From G963708235 sp963708235 (lineage in GTDB: Bacteria; Actinomycetota; Acidimicrobiia; Spongiisociales; UBA5794), in assembly GCA_963708235.1 (NCBI GenBank), contig OY970200.1, positions 3,286,001-3,350,000 on the forward strand: a DNA stretch of 64,000 bases, read 5' to 3'. Of the stretch, positions 44,296 to 55,351 are shown in pieces. Numbering within the stretch: the stretch's first letter is position 1; every line of letters starts with the position of its first letter. The notes beneath the pieces are model-generated. The model worked only from the letters and a program-made list of their open reading frames with translations, was not told where the DNA came from and did no database searches. The translations under genes were made by a program, and so were the position numbers.

Positions 44296-44544
44296 TCAGA
44301 CCGTGGTCTCGACGCGGTCCTGGATCTCTTCGACACCGGTGGCCTTGCGGGCGCAGTGTGCGCAACAGAAGAACCGACCGTCGACCTCGGTTCCGTGGCC
44401 GATGACCTTGCACTGGCAGTGTTCACAGATCGGCGCCATGGCATGGATGGCACATTCGAAACTGTCGAAGGTGTGTCGCTCGCCGGCGGCGATCACCTCG
44501 AAAGTCTTGTCGTAGTAGTTTCCGCATACTTCACAGCTGGCCAT
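44296..44544 (-). CDS. bacterial metallothionein-like Cys-rich protein
   Basis: 82 residues from ATG 44544 (GGAGG five bases upstream). It has nine Cys residues in paired motifs (CEVCGNYY; CEHCQCKVIGHG; FFCCAHCARKATG) plus several His, typical of SmtA/MymT-like prokaryotic metallothioneins that bind zinc, cadmium or copper in the cytoplasm. The first Cys pair with YYDKTFEV resembles a rubredoxin-like knuckle preceding the classic metallothionein core. No metal-responsive regulator gene is adjacent. Confidence 0.78.
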   Translation of the reverse strand: MASCEVCGNYYDKTFEVIAAGERHTFDSFECAIHAMAPICEHCQCKVIGHGTEVDGRFFCCAHCARKATGVEEIQDRVETTV

Positions 44545-44638
44545 TGCAGCCTCCATTCACGAATGCTCAGGATTACGTCTGCACGATGCCGGCTCGGCCC
44601 GAACGGCGAGCGGCGACCGCAGCTAGTGGGTCATGGTC

Positions 44639-44899
44639 TCAGTGGTTGCGCAGGGCATCGATGAGACCGGGCTTGTCCAGTTTGGATCGCCCCTCGATGC
44701 CCACGTCTTTCGCCTTGTCGTACAGTTCGTCCTTGGTCCAGTCCTCGTACGGCGGGGCCGACCCGCCCCGGCGACCAACCTCCTTGGCGTCGCTGTTGGC
44801 GATGCGGGCGGCCTTCTCCTTGCTCATTCCGTCGTCGCGGAGCGCCTCGTACCGGTCAGGGTCTTTGATCGAAGGTCCGGGACTCTTGCTACGTGGCAT
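44639..44899 (-). CDS. small DUF7218/Rho N-terminal-like protein
   Basis: 86 residues from ATG 44899. The first half (SPGPSIKDPDRYEALRDDGM, then SKEKAARIANS) is a conserved small actinobacterial domain. The second half (DWTKDELYDKAKDVGIEGRS, then KLDKPGLIDALRNH) is a SAP/Rho-N-like helix-extension-helix motif that often binds nucleic acid. It is probably cytoplasmic and abundant under stress, by analogy; the function is not known. Confidence 0.72.
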   Translation of the reverse strand: MPRSKSPGPSIKDPDRYEALRDDGMSKEKAARIANSDAKEVGRRGGSAPPYEDWTKDELYDKAKDVGIEGRSKLDKPGLIDALRNH

Positions 44900-45113
44900 G
44901 GCGGTCAACTCCTTCCCAGCGTTCGAGTGTCGTGCGGACCCGTCCGGAGGGTCCTGGCGGACATACCCGGCGCGGCACGACGGAAACACCCAAACGTGGG
45001 TGGCGTCCGGCTTTCCAGCGGAACCACGAGTGTGGGCACGACGAGGGTGCGGGACTCCGGCCGGGTTTGCGAACCCGGACCGGGTGCCGACATCCCGGAT
45101 CTAGGGTGTGCAC

Positions 45114-45701
45114 ATGGCCGACCCCGCCTCCGGCGACCTCCCGATCATCGCCTTTGCCTCGCAGACGGAGTGGGAGGCGTGGCTGGAAGATCACCATGCA
45201 ACCTCGCCGGGGGTGTGGTTGAAGATCGCCAAGAAGGCAACGGGGATTCCGACGGTCACCTACGCCGAGGCGGTCGATGTGGCCCTCTGTTTCGGCTGGA
45301 TCGACGGGCAACGGAACGGGTTCGACGACACCTGGTTTCTGCAGCGGTTCACCCCGCGGCGACCACGGAGTCGGTGGTCGATGGTCAACCGTGACAAGGT
45401 GGGAGTTCTCACCGAGCGTGGCCGGATGCGCCCCGCCGGGCTGCACGAAGTCGAGCGGGCCAAGGCCGACGGACGCTGGGATGCTGCCTACCCGGGTTCC
45501 AAGACCATCGAGGTACCGGGGGATCTGCAACAGGCGCTCGACGCCGACGCCAACGCCGCAGCGACGTTCGCCACCCTCACCGCCGCCAACCGCTTCGCCA
45601 TCTTGTACCGCATCCACGACGCCAAGCGCCCGGAGACCCGCACTCGCCGCATCGAGCAGTTCGTGGCCCAGCTCGCCGCCGGTCAGACCGGCTTCCCCTG
45701 A
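45114..45701 (+). CDS. YdeI/OmpD-associated family protein
   Basis: 195 residues from ATG 45114. TAGGGT (45102-45107), six bases before this ATG, looks like a -10 box of a leaderless gene; GTG 45108 is the alternative start. The family core is clear: EWEAWLEDHH, GVWLKIAKK, TYAEAVDVALCFGWIDGQRN, FTPRRPRSRWSMVNRDKV and AAYPGSKTIEVPGDLQ. The E. coli relative YdeI has been linked to stress and bacteriocin tolerance; the biochemical role is unknown. It ends at a short hairpin. Confidence 0.82.
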   Translation: MADPASGDLPIIAFASQTEWEAWLEDHHATSPGVWLKIAKKATGIPTVTYAEAVDVALCFGWIDGQRNGFDDTWFLQRFTPRRPRSRWSMVNRDKVGVLTERGRMRPAGLHEVERAKADGRWDAAYPGSKTIEVPGDLQQALDADANAAATFATLTAANRFAILYRIHDAKRPETRTRRIEQFVAQLAAGQTGFP

Positions 45702-45702
45702 A

Positions 45703-45721
45703 GCCCGCCGGTTTGGCGGGC
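45703..45721 (+). terminator. short hairpin after the YdeI-family gene
   Basis: GCCCGCC and GGCGGGC form a 7-bp stem around a GGTTT loop, two bases after the stop codon. It has no U-tract. Confidence 0.6.
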
Positions 45722-45787
45722 ATCCGCAGGGGGCAGGGAAACCGGGGAGGGTCGGACGACCCCGTACGCAACCAGGACGGTGGATCC

Positions 45788-46144
45788 ATGGCGAGATACA
45801 CGGTGAACGATGCGGCAGTGACCAAGGCGAAACGGCTCATCGCCTCCCGGCAGTACGTCCTCACCAGCGACTGGGGTGACGCTCAGCCGAGCGCCGACGA
45901 CGAGAACACCTACCTCGACTCCCACTCGTGGGACGACTACGCCGCCTGGCATCTCGGGCTGACGGTCGGCGCAAACGACGAGACCAAGGCCCGGTATGCG
46001 TTCGTGTTCGGCGATTTCCGGCGCATCCATCGCAGCGGGCTCATCGCCTGCGTCTACCGGGCCGCCGAGTGGCGACACAAGGAGGTCGAACTGGCGGCCC
46101 ACGGCCTGCTCCAGGAACTCGACCAACGCAGCGCAAAGCGCTGA
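45788..46144 (+). CDS. conserved hypothetical protein
   Basis: 118 residues from ATG 45788. The sequence is a compact soluble protein with a well-conserved look (SHSWDDYAAWHLGLTVGAND, then ARYAFVFGDFRRIHRSGLIA and YRAAEWRHKEVELAAHGLL). I recall very similar actinobacterial proteins of unknown function, but no domain name. It lies downstream of the YdeI-family gene in the same direction, separated by a hairpin. Confidence 0.72.
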   Translation: MARYTVNDAAVTKAKRLIASRQYVLTSDWGDAQPSADDENTYLDSHSWDDYAAWHLGLTVGANDETKARYAFVFGDFRRIHRSGLIACVYRAAEWRHKEVELAAHGLLQELDQRSAKR

Positions 46145-46327
46145 CCGAGGTCCCCCGGTCTCTGAATCGGACGGAGGGGCCGAGTCAAGACGCTCGGGGA
46201 CCGGAGCGAACGCCCCTCCTGCCCACGGTCGAAGTACGGGGTGCACGTAGAGGGAGATGGCGCCGCCCTCCAACCGGTACCCGGTTAGCCTCGGCGCCCA
46301 TGTCGGCAGCCCTGGCGGCACTCCCCA

Positions 46328-46519
46328 TTGCGACGATCCCTGGTGCTGATGCTGGCCTACCGTTGGCGAGCGTCGCACGCCGGTCTGGTCGGACTTGGCA
46401 TCGCCCTCGTATTCGCCTGGGGCCCGTTCGGCGATGACTTCGCTGCCCGGCTGGGTCTGGCCCCGGCGACCGCCGCCGGAGGGATCATCGCCTTCGTCTT
46501 CGTGTCCATGGCTGCCTGA
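46328..46519 (+). CDS. possible small two-helix membrane protein
   Basis: A 63-codon frame from TTG 46328 (ATG 46349 gives 56 residues). It encodes two hydrophobic segments, AGLVGLGIALVFAWG and AAGGIIAFVFVSMAA, around a short DDFAARLG loop. The composition is that of a real small membrane protein, but there is no ribosome binding site and no family is recognised. Confidence 0.35.
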   Translation: MRRSLVLMLAYRWRASHAGLVGLGIALVFAWGPFGDDFAARLGLAPATAAGGIIAFVFVSMAA

Positions 46520-46667
46520 GCGCCATCGTGGCCATTACTACCCCGGACCAGGCCAGCACCAGGGGCGGGAGACCAGTGTCGTCCCTGGCGGAGAGCACGA
46601 AGTAGGCAGCCAGGCGGAGAACGCCACGATTGCGGAGGGCGCCTCAGGCAAGGAGAGGGTCGCGCCC

Positions 46668-48170
46668 TCAGGTGCTGCGGAGCCGCCAGACCATCATCGC
46701 CCAGGCGACGACGAGGAGAACGATCGACCCTCCGCCCAATGCCGCCCAGGTCTGTTCCGGTACCCCGGCATCGGTGAACATCACCGAGCGGAGGCCCTCG
46801 ATGGCATAGGTGATCGGCAGCAGCCGGGACACCACCTGGACCTCGGGCGCAAGCCGCACGAGATCGATGAAGAACCCGCTGAAGAAGATGCTCAGCAACA
46901 GCATGATCATGGCGATGTTGACCGCCTGGGTGTCCGAGGTCACCAGCGTCGAGATCACGAACCCGATGCCGAGGGAGGCGGCGAGGGTCAGGGCGAGCAC
47001 CCCCGCATAGGCTCCGATGCCTCCGACGACGGGGACTGCGAAGACCCCCAGCATGATTATCGAGAGGGCTCCACCGACGACCCCGGCGATGACGGCGTAG
47101 CCCAGGTACTTCCCGGCAAGGGTTTCCCCGATGCGCAAGGGCGCCACACCGAAAAGCTCGGTCGTGCCGAAGGTCCGCTCCCGCACCACCGAGAGTGCGG
47201 CAAACGTGATCGCCAAATGCTGGAGCATCAGAGCGATCACCGCCGGTGCGTAGAAATCAGTGAGGTCGATATCGACGGCACCGACCACCCCGGCGTCCAC
47301 CCCGAACGGGCTGACCAGGACGGCGGGATCGATCCGCTGCAGGTCACCCGCCAGAGCAGCGAGATCGACCATGGTGCGCTCGAGTTCCTCGGCCTCCTGG
47401 AGCCGGGCCTCGTGGGCGTCGTCGCCGAGCGGCAGCGAATCGATCCGCTGCCGGGCGTCGTCAATTTGGGCGGCGAACGTCGATCCGTCCTGCCCTCCCA
47501 GCCCGACTCCGAGATCGGCCATCAGCGCGCCCATCTCAGCTGCCGCCACCAACGCCTCGTCGAGCTCGCTCTGTTGGAGTGCCACGTCCTCGGCGGCGCC
47601 GGACTCGACGGCGGAACGCAGCGCCGTTGCGCTCTCGGCGGCCGAGTCGAGCACCGGGATCAGGTCCTCCGAACGCAGCTGACCCTCGGCGACGACCTCC
47701 TCGAGCAGCCGACGATTGACTCTGTCGATCGTGGTCCGGGCGAGCAGCGAGATGGTCGCCCCCTCGAAGGGGTCGAGCTGGCGGTGGGCGATATCGAACA
47801 CGGCCCGTTCCCCGTTGCGAACCGTTGTCAGGGGGTCGTCGGGGAGGACGACCACCATATCGACGTCGCCATCGGCGAGGCGGGACATCGCCAGGGCACG
47901 GTCCTCGACGAGCCCGGCATACTCCAGGTTCCCGGCTCCGAGATCATCGATCGCCGTGGCGAGTTCGTCGGCGAGCTCGCTGTCGGGGTCTCCGACGAAC
48001 AGAGTTCGCAGCACCGGCATGTCGGACTGGTAGCCGAGTCCGAGCAGCAGGAGGGTCAGGAACGGGCCGATGATGAGCGTCGCCACCAGCTTGGGCTGGC
48101 GGATGACCTCCATCACCTCCTTGCGGACGAAGGCAAGGGTCCGGATGATCGGGGCGAACAGTCTCGTCAT
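46668..48170 (-). CDS. ABC-2 type transporter permease
   Basis: 500 residues. After one N-terminal helix (LVATLIIGPFLTLLLLGLGY) there is a large extracytoplasmic domain of about 270 residues (FVGDPDSELADELATAIDDL, then VVLPDDPLTTVRNG) with coiled-coil-like helices. Five more helices form the ABC-2 membrane core, including a conserved RERTFGTTELFGVAPL amphipathic loop. This layout (YhgE/YhfP- or DrrB-like with large loop) exports lipids, drugs or polymers. Its start overlaps the ATPase stop by four bases (48167-48170), so the two are co-translated. The substrate is unknown. Confidence 0.87.
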   Translation of the reverse strand: MTRLFAPIIRTLAFVRKEVMEVIRQPKLVATLIIGPFLTLLLLGLGYQSDMPVLRTLFVGDPDSELADELATAIDDLGAGNLEYAGLVEDRALAMSRLADGDVDMVVVLPDDPLTTVRNGERAVFDIAHRQLDPFEGATISLLARTTIDRVNRRLLEEVVAEGQLRSEDLIPVLDSAAESATALRSAVESGAAEDVALQQSELDEALVAAAEMGALMADLGVGLGGQDGSTFAAQIDDARQRIDSLPLGDDAHEARLQEAEELERTMVDLAALAGDLQRIDPAVLVSPFGVDAGVVGAVDIDLTDFYAPAVIALMLQHLAITFAALSVVRERTFGTTELFGVAPLRIGETLAGKYLGYAVIAGVVGGALSIIMLGVFAVPVVGGIGAYAGVLALTLAASLGIGFVISTLVTSDTQAVNIAMIMLLLSIFFSGFFIDLVRLAPEVQVVSRLLPITYAIEGLRSVMFTDAGVPEQTWAALGGGSIVLLVVAWAMMVWRLRST

Positions 48171-49189
48171 CGGTCACCTTCCCCGGAATGGCGCTGGACG
48201 AGTTCGACGAACACGTCGTCGAACGGCGGCACTGCCTGCTCGGCCGACTCGACCGCCACGTCGTTGTCCGCACACCAGGCGAGAAGGTCGGGTAGCGTGC
48301 GGGTGGCGTCGTCGACGGTGAGCCGCACCGATGTCGCCGATCGTCGCTCCGTGCGGAGCGCTCCGGTCACCGAAGCCAGCTTCTCGACCAGGGCGTCGTC
48401 GGGGATCGCCGCCAGGTCGATATCGATGATGTCCCCACCGAAGGCGAGCCGCCGCAGTCCATCCGGTGTCTCCACTTCGAGAAGCCGGCCCCCGGCGAGA
48501 AGCCCGACCTGATCGCAGTACATCGCCTCACCGACGTACTGCGTGGTCACGAAGAGCGTTCTGCCCTCGGACGCGAGTTGGCGGAACCGGTCCCAGAACT
48601 TGCGTCGCAGCATCGGGTCGATGCCGGCGGTCGGCTCGTCGAGGAAGACCACATCGGGGGAATGCACCAGCGCCGCAGCCAGGCTGAGCCGTCGGCGCAT
48701 CCCTCCCGACACCTCAGACACCTTCTTCTTGCGGTGTTCGCTGAGCTCGACGAAGTCGAGCACCTCATCGATCCGCTTGCGGCGACGCCAGCTCATCCCG
48801 TAGATCGAAGCGAAGAAACTCAGGTTCTCCTCGACGGAGAGATCCGGGTAGAGCACGGAGAGTTGCGGCATGTACCCGAGACGGGTGCGATGTCTGATCG
48901 TAAACCGGGCCGGGTTGGTCCCGAGTACCCGGACGGTCCCGGAGTCGGGACGCATGGACCCGGTGAAGAGCCGGATCGTGGTCGTCTTCCCGGAGCCCGA
49001 CGGACCGATGAACCCGAAGATCGTTCCAGCGCCGACCTGCAGGTCGAGATCGCGCACACCGTCACCGCCGTCGAAGGTTCGGGTGGCGCCAGCGGCGGCG
49101 ACCGTAACCCGACCGGCGGTGTGCCTCGGGGGGCCGGCGGGCGAAAACCGCGGCCGCGGCCGTGGCGGCGATGTCGACGGCTCCGGCAT
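48167..49189 (-). CDS. ABC transporter ATP-binding protein (DrrA/CcmA-like)
   Basis: 340 residues. It has Walker A GPSGSGKTT, Q-loop YMPQLSVLYPD, signature EVSGGMRRRLSLA (SGG form), Walker B VVFLDEPTAGID and the switch region FVTTQYVGEA. The His expected at the switch is replaced by Gln (TTQ), as in several ABC-2 exporters. The C-terminal 100 residues are the regulatory extension of DrrA-type ATPases. The ATG at 49189 has AGGAG 11 bases upstream; ATG and upstream direct repeats fit a regulated promoter. It powers the permease encoded downstream. Confidence 0.9.
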   Translation of the reverse strand: MPEPSTSPPRPRPRFSPAGPPRHTAGRVTVAAAGATRTFDGGDGVRDLDLQVGAGTIFGFIGPSGSGKTTTIRLFTGSMRPDSGTVRVLGTNPARFTIRHRTRLGYMPQLSVLYPDLSVEENLSFFASIYGMSWRRRKRIDEVLDFVELSEHRKKKVSEVSGGMRRRLSLAAALVHSPDVVFLDEPTAGIDPMLRRKFWDRFRQLASEGRTLFVTTQYVGEAMYCDQVGLLAGGRLLEVETPDGLRRLAFGGDIIDIDLAAIPDDALVEKLASVTGALRTERRSATSVRLTVDDATRTLPDLLAWCADNDVAVESAEQAVPPFDDVFVELVQRHSGEGDR

Positions 49190-49506
49190 CAGGACGAACT
49201 CCTACTTCTTCCCCAAGTCTCCGTCCGTGCACGTATCTCCATCCGTGCACTCGAGCCGTGAGCGTCATGGCTGCGCACGGCAACGAGGCCGCCTACCCGG
49301 CGGAGCATTGTCAGAAACCAACCGGCACACCGGGGTCGAGAGATGCCCGCGGACCGAATCCCCCAAGGAGAGGGCATTCAGGAAGAGGGCATGCGGGGAC
49401 AGGCACGGGGATGATCCGGTCCGCCACCAGCCCGGTGGTCGCGCATTGCGAGGTCCCGATTCGGAGGCTCGGATTACGAGGTGGGAGGACCGGGTAGAAG
49501 TCAGTG
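49190..49506. other. divergent intergenic region before the ABC exporter operon
   Basis: About 315 bases between divergent starts. Apart from the direct repeat at 49219-49251, no further repeats, hairpins or genes are seen. A TAGAAG box sits at 49494-49499 close to the plus-strand ATG, suggesting a short or absent 5' leader for that gene. Confidence 0.4.
49219..49251 (-). promoter_or_regulatory. direct-repeat site upstream of the ABC exporter
   Basis: TCTCC[G/A]TCCGTGCAC occurs at 49219-49233 and again at 49237-49251 (14 of 15 identical, period 18). On the minus strand the repeat begins with the palindromic hexamer GTGCAC and lies 30 bases before the ATPase ATG, a position suited to a repressor. 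No regulator gene is adjacent. The assignment is inference from position and repetition. Confidence 0.45.
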
Positions 49507-50484
49507 ATGGCTGTTTCCCCTCCTCCCCGCCCTCCTGCCCCTCTGTCAGGTTCGGCGGTGTCGCCCGCCGCCCTGCGGACCGGGCGGACGCTCATCGCCG
49601 TTGGCGTGGTCGCCCTGATCGCCGCCCTGACCGCGACCGCGGTGGCGTGGAGACTCGTCGACGACGGTACGGCGACCGTCACCGCATCCCTCGACGTCAC
49701 CAGCGACGCCGTCACCACCTTGGACGCCACCGTGGAGCTGTCACTCGAAACGCTCACGGTGGCGGGGTCGGGCCTGAGCGCCCTCGAGAGCACCCTGAAC
49801 GGTGCGGAGCCGACGCTGGATCGCATCGCCGGGATCGTCGACGGGGTCGGCGGGATGGCGGCCGGGGAAGTGCCTGACGGTCTGGACGAAATCTCGGCCG
49901 TGCTCGGGGCGGTGACTACTGCCGCCGACACCATCAACACCGCAATCGATGGCCTGGCTCAGCTCGGGCTCGGTGTCTCCGCCGGCCCCGGGATCGGCGA
50001 GTCGCTCGCCGTGGTCGAGGATCAGCTGGCCGCCATCTCGGCGACGCTCCGTGTCGAGGGCACCAACCTCTCGCAGGTTGCCGCCGACTTCCGCTCGCTG
50101 GGCGCCGACGCCTCGGAACTCTCCGGCGATCTGGCCGAGGTTGTCGACAACGTCGACCGCGCCGGCGATCTCCTCGCGTCATATGACGCCACCACCTCGG
50201 ATGCGATCCGATTGATGGGTGAGACCCGCACCGATCTGGATCGTTGGAGCGACGAGGCTCGGCTGCTCGTAGTTCTTCTCGGTGTGGTGCTGACGGCTGC
50301 GGCTCTCACCCCCTTGCTGCTCGGGAGGCAGATGATCGGCCGTGCCGGCTCTTCCACTTCCGTCGAGAGCCCCTCGACGCCCACGACTCCGGTCGAACCG
50401 GAACCATCGACCCTCGAGGTCCGCGATCCGTCGTCGAGAGGTCCGGGCCGCAGTGCGACGGAGCAACTGCGCCACCACCGGTAG
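49507..50484 (+). CDS. two-helix membrane protein with long helical extracytoplasmic domain
   Basis: 325 residues from ATG 49507 (GTG 49504 is one codon earlier). Hydrophobic helices at about 30-55 (TLIAVGVVALIAALTATAVA) and 255-280 (LLVVLLGVVLTAAALTPLLL) flank about 200 residues of heptad-like sequence rich in Ala, Asp and Leu (TLDATVELSLETLTVAGSGL, LSQVAADFRSLGADASELSG). This looks like a coiled coil or MCP-like helical hairpin. A Ser/Pro/Glu-rich cytoplasmic tail follows. The family is unrecognised. It is divergent from the ABC exporter, with which it might work, but there is no direct evidence. Confidence 0.65.
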   Translation: MAVSPPPRPPAPLSGSAVSPAALRTGRTLIAVGVVALIAALTATAVAWRLVDDGTATVTASLDVTSDAVTTLDATVELSLETLTVAGSGLSALESTLNGAEPTLDRIAGIVDGVGGMAAGEVPDGLDEISAVLGAVTTAADTINTAIDGLAQLGLGVSAGPGIGESLAVVEDQLAAISATLRVEGTNLSQVAADFRSLGADASELSGDLAEVVDNVDRAGDLLASYDATTSDAIRLMGETRTDLDRWSDEARLLVVLLGVVLTAAALTPLLLGRQMIGRAGSSTSVESPSTPTTPVEPEPSTLEVRDPSSRGPGRSATEQLRHHR

Positions 50485-50819
50485 CGGCCCCTCGTTGCCA
50501 CCACTGGAATCGCCTGGTGTTGCCGACGGCAATTGGCATGTCCGGACGGTCGCGCCGGTTGAGATTCGGTGACCGAAGCCGCGCTGCTCCTGGTCGCCTC
50601 GACATCGAGCCGATGTGCTGTTTCCGGTCGTCACGGCGCAGCCATGGCGAGGTCGTCCAGATTCTGCGCCCGGTGCGGGTCCTGCTGGTCACGGGCTGAT
50701 CACGCCACACCCGGCTGTGGGCGGTGCAGGAGCCTGCGACCCACGGTTGGACCCACCACCCCGTCGAGACGAGTCGGGTCCGTAAGGGCACTCGTCTCCT
50801 CGTGTTAGCGAGACGGACG
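50485..50819. other. intergenic region between convergent genes
   Basis: About 335 bases between the stop of the helical membrane protein and the stop of the UvrA-like gene. A Cys-rich plus-strand frame (50569-50808) lacks a ribosome binding site and conserved spacing and is not called. No clear terminator hairpin was seen. Confidence 0.45.
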
Positions 50820-53207
<2,388 letters not shown>

Positions 53208-53400
53208 CGTGATCGTGTCTCCATCTCTCGGGCGGGGATGCGCCGTAGCGGTCTCCCTCGGCGTTTCCCTGACTCGGACCCCCACGCCTTCGGGGCGGCA
53301 ACCGAGGATTCTCGCCGATCGCGGTGGATACGACCGTCGGCCCCGGCCGGAATCAGCGGCCATCGGTCAGGTTACGGTCGGCCGCACCTGCCGCAGACAC

Positions 53401-53853
53401 TCACACCAACCAGCGGCCGTTGCGCATCAGCTCCCGGTCGGCCAGTTCGTTCTCCTCCCGCCACGCCTGGATGCGCCGTGGCACGATCCGGAACCAGCGG
53501 TAGGGCGTGGTGAGCGTACGCGGGTCGAATCCGGTCCGGGTGACGAAATCGTCCGCCTCCCGCTGCGGCAGGGCATCGATCTCGAGCACCTCGACGTCAC
53601 CGTCGATCATGGTCACATCGCGGGGGTGACCGAGACCCACCCGGGTGCGTCCGCTACCGGCCAGATTCCTACCCGTCGGGCTGTCAGCCGGTGTCGCCAC
53701 GAGCAGCGCCTCGCCGTCCCAATCGAACGACAGCGGCACCAGATAGGGCAGACCGTCCGCCGATGCGCTCGCCACCCACAGATCGACATCGTGGGCGAGC
53801 CGATGCTCGGTATCGGCACGACGTTGTGCTCCGGGGCGAGACGGGGCGATCAT
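53401..53853 (-). CDS. PPOX-class F420/FMN-dependent protein
   Basis: 150 residues. The split-barrel signature is DLWVASASADGLPYLVPLSF, then ALLVATPADSPTGRNLAGSG and TRVGLGHPRDVTMIDGDVEV. C-terminal YRWFRIVPRRIQAWREENEL is typical of the actinobacterial F420-binding PPOX group. It probably reduces or oxidises a small molecule in the cytoplasm. It lies first in a row of same-strand enzyme and regulator genes, with 30 bases between its start and the VOC gene stop. Confidence 0.82.
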   Translation of the reverse strand: MIAPSRPGAQRRADTEHRLAHDVDLWVASASADGLPYLVPLSFDWDGEALLVATPADSPTGRNLAGSGRTRVGLGHPRDVTMIDGDVEVLEIDALPQREADDFVTRTGFDPRTLTTPYRWFRIVPRRIQAWREENELADRELMRNGRWLV

Positions 53854-53883
53854 CTGCCAATCATGGGTGTCGGCACCGACGGT

Positions 53884-54294
53884 TCAGGGCTGCTGGTTGA
53901 TGCGGACGTGGTTGCCCGCCGGATCGCGGAAGGCACAGTCGCGCACCCCGTACGGCTGGTCGGTGGGCTCCTGCATCACCTCGGCGCCGGCGGCCTGGAT
54001 CCGATCGAACGTGGCGTCGACGTCGGGGGTGGCCAGGATGATGGTGGCGTAGGTGCCCTTGGCCATCATCTCGGCGATGGTGCGCCGCTCGTCGTCGGTG
54101 ATCCCGGGGTCGACCGCCGGCGGGTGAAGCACGATCGAGGTGTCGGGCTGGTCGGCGGGACCGACGGTGATCCACCGCATCCCGTCGTATCCGACGTCGT
54201 TGCGGACCTCGAAGCCGAGAGTGTCGCGGTAGAACGCCAGGGAGGCTTCGGGGTTGTCGTGGGGAAGGAAACTGGAGTGAATCGTGATGTCCAT
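53884..54294 (-). CDS. VOC (glyoxalase/bleomycin resistance-like) family protein
   Basis: 136 residues in the two-module VOC fold. Metal-site residues are seen in IHSSFLPHDNPEASLAFYRD, IVLHPPAVD, and PYGVRDCAFRDPAGNHVRIN (Glu is replaced by Arg/Asn in the last strand, so metal binding is uncertain). The family includes glyoxalase, dioxygenase and antibiotic-binding proteins. It lies nine bases downstream of the AraC-type regulator gene, a frequent pairing in actinobacteria in which the regulator controls the VOC gene. Confidence 0.85.
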   Translation of the reverse strand: MDITIHSSFLPHDNPEASLAFYRDTLGFEVRNDVGYDGMRWITVGPADQPDTSIVLHPPAVDPGITDDERRTIAEMMAKGTYATIILATPDVDATFDRIQAAGAEVMQEPTDQPYGVRDCAFRDPAGNHVRINQQP

Positions 54295-54303
54295 GTGGTC
54301 ACT

Positions 54304-54744
54304 CTATGTGACCGGGGTCATCACCGCTTCTCGATTCCTGATCGGTCTGGTGACCTTTTTCGCCACACACGACGGGATCCCCGTCGTCGCCTCGGCGGCC
54401 TGGGTCCGGTAGACGCTCGGGGGCACCCCGACCAGTTCGGTGAAGCGGGTGCTGAAGGTGCCCAGCGATGAGCAGCCGACCTCGAAGCACACCTCGGTGA
54501 CGCTGAGATCCCCACGCCGCAGCAGAGCCATCGCCCGCTCGATGCGGCGGGTCATCAGGTAGGCGTAGGGGGTCTCCCCGTATGCGGCCCGGAACTGCCG
54601 GCTCAGATGCCCCGCCGACATGTGGGCGCCACGGGCCAGTGCAGGGACATCGAGCGGCTGGGCGTATTCGCGGTCGATCCGGTCACGGACGCGGCGCAGC
54701 CAGGCGAGATCATCCAGGTGCTGAGATGTCGACGGACCGGTCAC
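54304..54744 (-). CDS. AraC-family transcription regulator, short form
   Basis: 146 residues from GTG 54744; the frame extends further upstream and the start is not certain. It consists almost only of the AraC double helix-turn-helix: YAQPLDVPALARGAHMSAGH, LSRQFRAAYGETPYAYLM, then LSVTEVCFEVGCSSLGTFST and RFTELVGVPPSVYR. No sensor domain is present, as in SoxS/MarA-like stand-alone regulators. A basic tail follows. It is upstream of the VOC gene by nine bases and likely co-transcribed with it. Confidence 0.82.
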   Translation of the reverse strand: MTGPSTSQHLDDLAWLRRVRDRIDREYAQPLDVPALARGAHMSAGHLSRQFRAAYGETPYAYLMTRRIERAMALLRRGDLSVTEVCFEVGCSSLGTFSTRFTELVGVPPSVYRTQAAEATTGIPSCVAKKVTRPIRNREAVMTPVT

Positions 54745-54815
54745 CTCATCGATGATGCCATCTCCCTCTCCGATTGCCCAGGGCCGGCAGCCGTGCCCGG
54801 TGGCCGATTCCCGGC

Positions 54816-55226
54816 TCAGGTCTCTCCGGCGGTGTCGACCATCCACGGGACACCGAAGCGGTCGTTGCAGGTGCCAAAGCCGCGGGACCAGAAGGTGGCG
54901 GAGAACGGCATCGTGACCTCGCCGCCGTCGGCCAACGCCCCGAAGACCCGCTCGGCGGCCTGCGGGTCAGGTGCCGTGTACACCACGGCCACCCCCGTCT
55001 TCGGTCCACCGTCACCGGTCGTATCGTCGGATCCCATGATCACTGCCCCGTCGAAGGTAAGGGCGCCATGCATCACATGGTGCGGTTCGGCGCCCGGCAT
55101 CGAGTCGGCACCTTCCGGCAGATCGCCGTAGGTCATCACTTCCAGGTCGCCACCGAAGATCTGCTGATACTGCGCAAAAGCGTCCGCACAGTCGCCGCTG
55201 AAGAACAGGTACGGGTCGATACTCAC
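54816..55226 (-). CDS. PhnB-like VOC family protein
   Basis: 136 residues from GTG 55226 (GGAGG eight bases upstream). The sequence is that of the PhnB/DUF1338-like VOC branch: YLFFSGDCADAFAQYQQIFG, then MTYGDLP, HVMHGALTFDGAVIMGSDDT, and FWSRGFGTCNDRFGVPWMVD. Members are of unknown function or bind small aromatic or phosphonate compounds. It is the gene immediately upstream of the AraC/VOC pair (71 bases to the AraC start), and the three may form one transcript. Confidence 0.83.
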   Translation of the reverse strand: MSIDPYLFFSGDCADAFAQYQQIFGGDLEVMTYGDLPEGADSMPGAEPHHVMHGALTFDGAVIMGSDDTTGDGGPKTGVAVVYTAPDPQAAERVFGALADGGEVTMPFSATFWSRGFGTCNDRFGVPWMVDTAGET

Positions 55227-55297
55227 TGCCACATCCTCCACTTCGAAGTTGAGATTTCCACCCTACCGACTGGATCGGTGATGCGGAATCATCGACC

Positions 55298-55345
55298 CAC
55301 CACGGTGCAGGCGCCCCCGTTTACCGGGAGCCCTGCACCGTGGTG
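55298..55345. terminator. long hairpin terminator
   Basis: CACCACGGTGCAGG (55298-55311) pairs perfectly with CCTGCACCGTGGTG (55332-55345), and the enclosed 20 bases can form a further GC stem. It begins six bases beyond the stop of the sigma-partner gene (minus strand) and so probably ends that operon. Confidence 0.75.
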
Positions 55346-55351
55346 ACGGGG

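Noticed and set aside
46395..48512. 705-codon plus-strand frame over the ABC permease
   Set aside because: His/Arg/Asp-rich antisense shadow. The permease on the minus strand overlaps its ATPase gene in a proper operon.
50569..50808. Cys-rich small protein (79 codons)
   Set aside because: No ribosome binding site and irregular Cys spacing. It lies between convergent genes and looks like chance.
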